DNA from: RGIG6353 sp045590615 | GTDB taxonomy: Bacteria; Bacillota; Clostridia; Oscillospirales; SIG627 | Length of the DNA stretch: 28,928 nucleotides | Reading direction: 5' to 3' | Assembly: GCA_045590615.1 (NCBI GenBank) | Contig: JAZNRH010000061.1 | Location: forward strand, 1-28,928 | In this document: positions 24,459 to 28,928 of the stretch, piece after piece | Layout of the letters: each line of letters starts with the position of its first letter | How positions within the stretch are numbered: the first letter of the stretch is position 1 | Translations under genes and position numbers: made by a program | Notes under the pieces: generated by a model | Seen by the model: only the letters and a program-made list of their open reading frames with translations | The model's database searches: none | What the model was told of the DNA's origin: nothing

Positions 24459-26747
24459 ATGAAAACTAAAATTCATTTAGTGCCGACGTTTCATCACGAT
24501 ATAGCATATCTTAAGTCCGAAAAAGACTATCACGATATGGCTACCAAGATTATAAACAGAGCAATTGATATGATGCTCGAATGCCCTGAGCTTACCTATA
24601 CGGTAGAGCAGGCGTACTTCTTTGAGCGCTATTGGAATGAAAATCCTGATAAGCAAGAATCAATGAAAAAGCTCATAAAAAACAAACAGCTTGTTTTTGC
24701 ACCCGGAATGTGGGTTGTGCCCGATATGTGTATGCCCTCCGGCGAAAGCATATATATGCAGTCTACTCTCGGAAAGAGGACTCTTAAAAGCCTTGTAGGT
24801 ATCGAGGAAAGTGAGCTTGACTCAGCTTTTATTGCCGACTGCTGGGGTCACCACGCACAGCTTCCACAAATCCTTACTCAATGTGGATACAAATATTACA
24901 TTTTCAGCAGATGTATGGACAAAAACTTTGACAAGGAAAATTTTCTTTGGCAGGGCGCTGACGAAAGTGAAATTAAATCTCATTGGTGTTCAACGGGCTA
25001 TGCAGGTATTCGCTTTATAGGTCCCGAAGAGGACATTAACGCCGCCGAGCTTAAATGGTGTGAGGGCTCTAAGGAGGGTATTCTCTCACTCTTTGGTATG
25101 AACGACCCGAGATGCCACGACGACCCTCAGCTTATGCCGATTGGTGGAGATATGAAAATGCCTTCCTGGTCTATGCTTGAGCTTGTACCCGAGCTTCAGC
25201 AGGACCCCGAAATGCCAAAGCTCGCGTATTCAACCATTTCAAAGGCTCTTAGTGAGGTTGATTGGGACAAGAAGGACACCTACAAGGGTGAATTTATCAG
25301 CTGTCAAAAGGGTAGCTTTACCACCAATATTAAAATCAAGCAGATGAACAACAAGCTTGAAAATTTGCTCTACGCTCTCGAAGTATTATCAGTTATCAAG
25401 GGCAAGAAAATCGACCTTATTCCCGAGTGGAAGACAACCCTTAAAAATCAATTCCATGATATTATTTGTGGTACAATCTGCGATAAAGGCATTATAGATG
25501 CAATGAGGGAATATGACGAAACAAACGCTTCCTTAAAGGACAAGCTTGCACAGCTTTCAACGTCCGGTAATAAGGCAAGCTTCAATGCTCTTCCCTTTGA
25601 GGTGGAAGGCATTGTAAACGATTCATATTACAAGCTCCCTCCCCTTTCCTTTGGCAAAAAAGAGGCTCTTGAAAAAACCGTTACAGAGCTGCCAGAAGGC
25701 TTTGAAAATTCTTATTACAAGGCTACCTTCAACGAGCTTGGCTATATTACCTCACTCGTTGACAAGGCAACGGGGAAAAACGTCGTTCAAGACTGCGATA
25801 TCCCCTTTGGCAGTCTACAGCTACAGGCTGATAACGGTGACAACTGGGTAGAATTTGAATATCCATACGAGCTCGACACGAGTAAATATAGCACCAACGT
25901 ACCCGACCCATACGACAGAAGGGGTCTCAATCACCCGAATATGATGATTGCAAAAGACGGTGTTACCTCGGTATCTGTCACCAAGCTTGGCGACAAGGGT
26001 ATCAGAATTGAGCAAAAGGGCGAGCTTAAATTCTGGGTAACAATCGTGCCCTTCACTACTACTATCACTCTTTATAACTTTAGCCCGAGAATTGACTATC
26101 ACACGGAATTTGACTGCAACGTTCCTCATTTCAGACTCAGGGCAGCTTTTCCAACTGCTCTTGAAGGTGGAAGCGTTCGCCATCAAATCCCATATACTCT
26201 CGTTGAGCGTGGAGAGGGACATCAGCCTCTTAGCATGTTTATGGATGCCGAAAAAGACGGTGTCGGTCTTTCTCTTATCAACAGAGGTCTCCCCTCTAAC
26301 AATACCGAAAACGGCGTTATGATGACAACGTTATTCAGATCGGTTGCAATGGAATACAAATGCGAAAGCAAGCTTTCCTACAATCTGGGTGAGCATATTG
26401 CCTGCGACTTTGCTATTCTCCCTCACCCTGCTCATAGCGACAGTGTGCTCTGGGAAAAAGCGCTCGAGTTTAACTGCCCTGTAATTGACACAACTGATGA
26501 AATGCTCAACGCCATCAAGGTCGAAAATGCTCAGCTTTCAGCGCTCAGATACGACGGAGAAAATATATTCGTTAGACTCTATAATGCAAGTGACAAAGCA
26601 ACAACAGCTAAGCTTACTCTCCCCGACGGCATAAAGCAATACACCCTTGCCGACGGCTGTATGTCGCCAATCGGTGAAAAACGTACTTTCGATAAAGAAC
26701 TTGAACTATCTCTCAAGCCCTTCCAGGTTATTGGAATATTGTTATAA
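24459..26747 (+). CDS. GH38-family alpha-mannosidase-like glycosidase
   Basis: The product has 762 residues with no signal peptide, so it is cytoplasmic. The N-terminal catalytic domain shows the GH38 zinc site: His12 and Asp14 in TFHHDIAYL, the nucleophile-position Asp127 in ADCWGHHAQLPQIL, and His333 in NQFHDIICGT. A three-helix region is followed by C-terminal beta-sandwich domains (about 390-760), as in retaining GH38 enzymes, although the protein is at the short end for the family. Family members remove alpha-linked mannose from glycans, with metal help. The ATG follows AAGGAG. It has its own promoter and terminator, but its position behind the paired enzymes suggests a shared catabolic job, such as trimming imported oligosaccharides. 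The exact linkage cannot be read from sequence. Confidence 0.87.
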   Translation: MKTKIHLVPTFHHDIAYLKSEKDYHDMATKIINRAIDMMLECPELTYTVEQAYFFERYWNENPDKQESMKKLIKNKQLVFAPGMWVVPDMCMPSGESIYMQSTLGKRTLKSLVGIEESELDSAFIADCWGHHAQLPQILTQCGYKYYIFSRCMDKNFDKENFLWQGADESEIKSHWCSTGYAGIRFIGPEEDINAAELKWCEGSKEGILSLFGMNDPRCHDDPQLMPIGGDMKMPSWSMLELVPELQQDPEMPKLAYSTISKALSEVDWDKKDTYKGEFISCQKGSFTTNIKIKQMNNKLENLLYALEVLSVIKGKKIDLIPEWKTTLKNQFHDIICGTICDKGIIDAMREYDETNASLKDKLAQLSTSGNKASFNALPFEVEGIVNDSYYKLPPLSFGKKEALEKTVTELPEGFENSYYKATFNELGYITSLVDKATGKNVVQDCDIPFGSLQLQADNGDNWVEFEYPYELDTSKYSTNVPDPYDRRGLNHPNMMIAKDGVTSVSVTKLGDKGIRIEQKGELKFWVTIVPFTTTITLYNFSPRIDYHTEFDCNVPHFRLRAAFPTALEGGSVRHQIPYTLVERGEGHQPLSMFMDAEKDGVGLSLINRGLPSNNTENGVMMTTLFRSVAMEYKCESKLSYNLGEHIACDFAILPHPAHSDSVLWEKALEFNCPVIDTTDEMLNAIKVENAQLSALRYDGENIFVRLYNASDKATTAKLTLPDGIKQYTLADGCMSPIGEKRTFDKELELSLKPFQVIGILL

Positions 26748-26755
26748 ACAACACC

Positions 26756-26797
26756 AACGGTCTGTAAAAACTGTGTTTTTTACAGACCGTTGTTTTT
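26756..26797 (+). terminator. Rho-independent terminator of the GH38 gene
   Basis: AACGGTCTGTAAAAA (26756-26770) pairs with TTTTTACAGACCGTT (26777-26791) around a six-base loop and is followed by GTTTTT. Confidence 0.9.
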
Positions 26798-26803
26798 GAC
26801 GTA

Positions 26804-26849
26804 TTACAAAATCCCACTCACAATTCTAAAAGAACTATAAGTGGGATTT
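26804..26849 (-). terminator. Rho-independent terminator of the YeiH-family gene
   Basis: On the minus strand AAATCCCACT (26849-26840) pairs with AGTGGGATTT (26817-26808), with a nested TTCT/AGAA stem inside the loop. It ends in TTTTGTAAT. Confidence 0.75.
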
Positions 26850-26859
26850 CTTGTATCTG

Positions 26860-27885
26860 TTAAACCAAGCCCATATATGAAATAACAATAAGTGCTGTAA
26901 TGGTAACCAGAGTGTCAATGGTAATACCATAGAACATCGGGGCAAGACCTGCTTTTTTGAAATCAGCCAAGCTGGTATTAAGACCTATTGCGCCAAGAGC
27001 CATAACCATCAGAAATTTACTGAACGTTTTAATCGGAGCAGAAATTGCAACCGGAATACAACCAAAGCTATTAAGTAGTGCAAGTGCGAGAAAGCCTAAT
27101 ATAAACCAAGGTATGATTTTTGTAATCTTAACCTTTTCTCTTTGGTTACGGCTTTGAATTTCCTTGCGTTTCATTCGTATGCCTATGTAAGCAAAAACCA
27201 ATACAGTCGGGATAATTGCAACCGTTCTTGTCAGCTTGACCATCGTTGCAAAATCTCCTGCAATCTCAGAAAATGCATATCCCGAAGCAACAACGCTTGA
27301 TGTGTCATTTACTGAAGTACCTGCCCAAATACCATACGCAATATCAGACAGACCGAGCAATCTGCCCATAATCGGATAAAGGGCAACCATTATCATATCA
27401 AAAAGGAATGTAGATGACATAGCAAATGCAACGTCCTTGTCATCGGCATCAATAACCGGTGCAATTGCTGCAACGGCAGAACCACCACAAATTCCTGTTC
27501 CGGCAGATATAAGGTTACTAAGCTTCCAGTTCAGCTTAAATACCTTGCGAATAAAATATCCACCACCAAAGCACATCAAAAAAGTGAAAATCATAACAAA
27601 GAAGGTCATCTTTCCGACGTCTACGATAACACCTATAGAAAGAGATGCACCCAAAAGAATGATTGCAAACTTCAAAATTCTTTTAGACGTAAATTTCAAA
27701 GCCGGCTTCATCCAATCGGGGTGAAAAAATGTGTTTATAATAGTTCCACCAAATAAAGCTATAATTGATGCACCTATTAAATCGCCCGGTATCAGCCTTT
27801 CAATCAAAACCGATGCAACTGCTAATGCAATACAGATAATCACTCCTAAAGCGAATCTTGCTCGTTCTTTTGTAAGTAATCTCAT
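26860..27885 (-). CDS. YeiH-family membrane protein (UPF0324, putative sulfate/anion exporter)
   Basis: The product has 341 residues and about ten hydrophobic segments across the whole length. Conserved family stretches are visible: LFGGTIINTFF (about 44-54), RILKFAIILLGASLSI (about 69-84), the glycine-rich TGICGGSAVAAIAPVI, GIWAGTSVNDTSSVVASG, and VKLTRTVAIIPTVL. These match the PF03601 family, often named 'putative sulfate exporter' although direct transport evidence is thin. The start is supported by AAGGATGG upstream. It is a single-gene unit with its own promoter and terminator, convergent with the GH38 gene. In many bacteria a LysR gene adjoins this family; here the nearest LysR gene is 10 kb away and unlikely to be its partner. 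Confidence 0.9.
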   Translation of the reverse strand: MRLLTKERARFALGVIICIALAVASVLIERLIPGDLIGASIIALFGGTIINTFFHPDWMKPALKFTSKRILKFAIILLGASLSIGVIVDVGKMTFFVMIFTFLMCFGGGYFIRKVFKLNWKLSNLISAGTGICGGSAVAAIAPVIDADDKDVAFAMSSTFLFDMIMVALYPIMGRLLGLSDIAYGIWAGTSVNDTSSVVASGYAFSEIAGDFATMVKLTRTVAIIPTVLVFAYIGIRMKRKEIQSRNQREKVKITKIIPWFILGFLALALLNSFGCIPVAISAPIKTFSKFLMVMALGAIGLNTSLADFKKAGLAPMFYGITIDTLVTITALIVISYMGLV

Positions 27886-27917
27886 AGTCTACCATCCTTA
27901 TGTCTAAACTTCACAAT

Positions 27918-27947
27918 ATTTTACCATAAAACACTCAGTAAAGTCAA
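27918..27947 (-). promoter_or_regulatory. Promoter of the YeiH-family gene
   Basis: On the minus strand TTGACT (27947-27942) and TAAAAT (27923-27918) are 18 bp apart, with TGG before the -10 making an extended -10. The start point would be about 25 bases upstream of the ATG. Confidence 0.65.
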
Positions 27948-28029
27948 GAATTTCGTCGAAATAATTCGCTTTAACACTGAACACTTTTCTTCACGCTTTG
28001 TCCCTCCTCGAGGTTCGACCCCTTCCTTT

Positions 28030-28074
28030 TATCATATACCAAAAGAAAAAAGCACCCACAGGTGCTTTTTCTTT
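28030..28074 (-). terminator. Rho-independent terminator of tRNA-Leu
   Basis: On the minus strand AGCACC pairs with GGTGCT around TGTG (28051-28066), flanked by A-rich and T-rich tracts that extend the pairing outward to CCAAAAG/CTTTTGG. It starts directly after the tRNA 3' end. Confidence 0.88.
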
Positions 28075-28161
28075 TGGTGCGAGTAACAGGGGTCGAACCT
28101 GCATGAAATTGCTCTCACTAGAACCTGAATCTAGCGCGTCTGCCAATTCCGCCATACTCGC
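28075..28161 (-). tRNA. tRNA-Leu (anticodon CAG), CCA end encoded
   Basis: The gene is 87 bases long. The acceptor stem GCGAGTA (28161-28155) pairs with TACTCGC (28085-28079), then A73 and an encoded CCA follow. The D arm begins GCGGAATTGG, typical of leucine tRNAs. The anticodon stem CTAGA/TCTAG encloses the loop TTCAGGT, giving anticodon CAG, which reads CUG. A long variable arm (class II) is present, and the T arm GCAGG-TTCGACC-CCTGT is perfect. It is transcribed alone from a consensus promoter and followed by its own terminator. Confidence 0.97.
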
Positions 28162-28174
28162 ACGTAACGCATAG

Positions 28175-28203
28175 ATTATATCAAAATTAATCGTTTTTGT
28201 CAA
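28175..28203 (-). promoter_or_regulatory. Consensus promoter of tRNA-Leu
   Basis: On the minus strand TTGACA (28203-28198) and TATAAT (28180-28175) are perfect and 17 bp apart, giving a start point a few bases upstream of the mature tRNA. Confidence 0.88.
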
Positions 28204-28218
28204 GTCTTTTATTTGTTT

Positions 28219-28251
28219 GGCGAGGGCGCTTTATCACAAAAGCCCCTCGCC
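28219..28251. other. GC-rich hairpin downstream of tyrS
   Basis: GGCGAGGG (28219-28226) pairs with CCCTCGCC (28244-28251), continued inward by GCTTT/AAAGC with one bulge. On the tyrS (minus) strand the hairpin is followed by AAACAAAT rather than a T tract. It may terminate poorly or stabilise the tyrS 3' end. Confidence 0.6.
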
Positions 28252-28257
28252 TTTCAT

Positions 28258-28928
28258 TTACTTAACTATAATCTTCTGGAAGGATTTTTTGCCCTTCTTA
28301 AGAATTACCTCTTCATCGAAGGTGTCTCTTGCTACTGCAGAATCAATCTTGTCCATCTTTTCTCCGTTTACGGTGATGCCACCCTGCATCATAAGGCGCT
28401 TTGCTTCACCCTTTGACGGAGCAAGCTTAGAAAGCACAAGAAGATCGGAAACAAGGATTTTACCGTCTGCAAAATCAGACTCGCTGATTTCGGTGGTCGG
28501 CATATTTTCTGAGCTGACACCACCAGCAAATATTGCCTTTGAAGCGTCAAGCGCTTTATTTGCTTCCTCTGCACCGTGAACAAGCTCTGTAAGCTCATAA
28601 GCAAGCTTTTCCTTAGCTTTATTGAGCTCACTACCTTCAAGCTTCTCATACTCGGCAATTTCGTCAAGACTCATAAAGGTAAGCATCTTCATACACTTGA
28701 TAACGTCGGCGTCATCTACGTTTCTCCAATACTGGAAGAAGTCATAAGGTGTAGTCTTTTCAGGGTCAAGCCAAACGGCGCCCTTCTGTGTCTTGCCCAT
28801 CTTCTTGCCTCCGCTGTTGAGCAGAAGGCCGAAGGTCATACCAAAGGCTTCCTTCTGGGAGGCGCGTCGGATAAGCTCAACACCGCCGAAGTCGGATCGT
28901 AGCCATGTCGTTCTGTGAGCCAAGGAGT
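28258..28928 (-). CDS. tyrS: Tyrosine--tRNA ligase TyrS, C-terminal part (5' end outside window)
   Basis: The frame is open to the window edge, and about 223 residues of the C-terminal portion are present. The class I KMSKS-equivalent loop is GGKKMGKT, followed by the TyrS signature GAVWLDPEKTTPYDFFQYWRN and VDDADV. The C-terminal S4-like RNA-binding domain (starting near VSDLLVLSKLAPSKGEAKRL, then MMQGGITVNG) contacts tRNA-Tyr. The enzyme charges tRNA-Tyr in the cytoplasm. Just before GVELIRR the expected tyrosine-site segment (GG-S-DQW-N) is not readable in this frame within the last 60 bases, see findings. The start codon lies outside the window, so any leader such as a T-box cannot be examined. 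Confidence 0.92.
   Translation of the reverse strand, partial: SLAHRTTWLRSDFGGVELIRRASQKEAFGMTFGLLLNSGGKKMGKTQKGAVWLDPEKTTPYDFFQYWRNVDDADVIKCMKMLTFMSLDEIAEYEKLEGSELNKAKEKLAYELTELVHGAEEANKALDASKAIFAGGVSSENMPTTEISESDFADGKILVSDLLVLSKLAPSKGEAKRLMMQGGITVNGEKMDKIDSAVARDTFDEEVILKKGKKSFQKIIVK

Noticed and set aside
27991..28203. 70-codon minus-strand open frame
   Set aside because: It runs across tRNA-Leu, its promoter and its terminator; the translation is that of the tRNA sequence.
1..28928. CRISPR arrays, insertion sequences, rRNA genes, riboswitches
   Set aside because: No regular repeat-spacer array, no complete transposase, no rRNA motifs and no convincing riboswitch core were seen; the only mobile-element trace is the recombinase tail at the left edge.

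Overview
The window looks like a chromosomal segment of an anaerobic, low-to-mid GC Gram-positive bacterium of the Clostridia (Oscillospiraceae-like gut lineage). This is an inference from three things: the gene order prmA-rsmE ... ftsE-ftsX-M23-S41-greA-lysS, the Firmicutes-type signals (AGGAGG ribosome binding sites, TTGACA-17-TATAAT promoters), and the S-layer-homology anchor on one exported enzyme. No species can be named from sequence alone.

Layout. (1) 1-164: the last codons of a large serine recombinase, so a mobile element probably ends just left of the window. (2) 275-10553, plus strand: a housekeeping block. It holds a small P-loop protein, prmA and rsmE (methylation of L11 and of 16S rRNA), an unknown membrane protein, a CdaR/PucR-type regulator, the divisome module ftsE-ftsX with an EnvC-like M23 peptidase, an S41 protease, greA and lysS. 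It closes with a bidirectional terminator. (3) 10633-15436, minus strand: two co-directional secreted proteins, a lipoprotein and a 1274-residue protein, which carry the same SGNH-type (DUF4886-like) hydrolase domain. (4) 15578-26747, plus strand: what looks like a Gram-positive polysaccharide-utilisation cluster. It has a LysR-type regulator, a 944-residue enzyme without signal peptide, a 1547-residue paralogue with signal peptide, a degenerate phosphoesterase-like domain and SLH repeats, and a GH38-type alpha-mannosidase. (5) 26860-28928, minus strand: a YeiH-family membrane protein, tRNA-Leu(CAG) and the 3' part of tyrS.

The accessory region from 10.6 to 26.7 kb is the interesting part. 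A mirror-symmetric divergent promoter (15491-15522), next to a perfect palindrome, separates the esterase-like operon from the LysR gene, so the regulator probably controls both sides. The paralogous large proteins appear to be one enzyme deployed twice, in the cytoplasm and on the cell surface, and the cytoplasmic mannosidase could process imported products. No transporter lies in the window. The chemistry of the shared enzyme domain is not recognised here; a TIM-barrel carbohydrate-active enzyme is the best guess.
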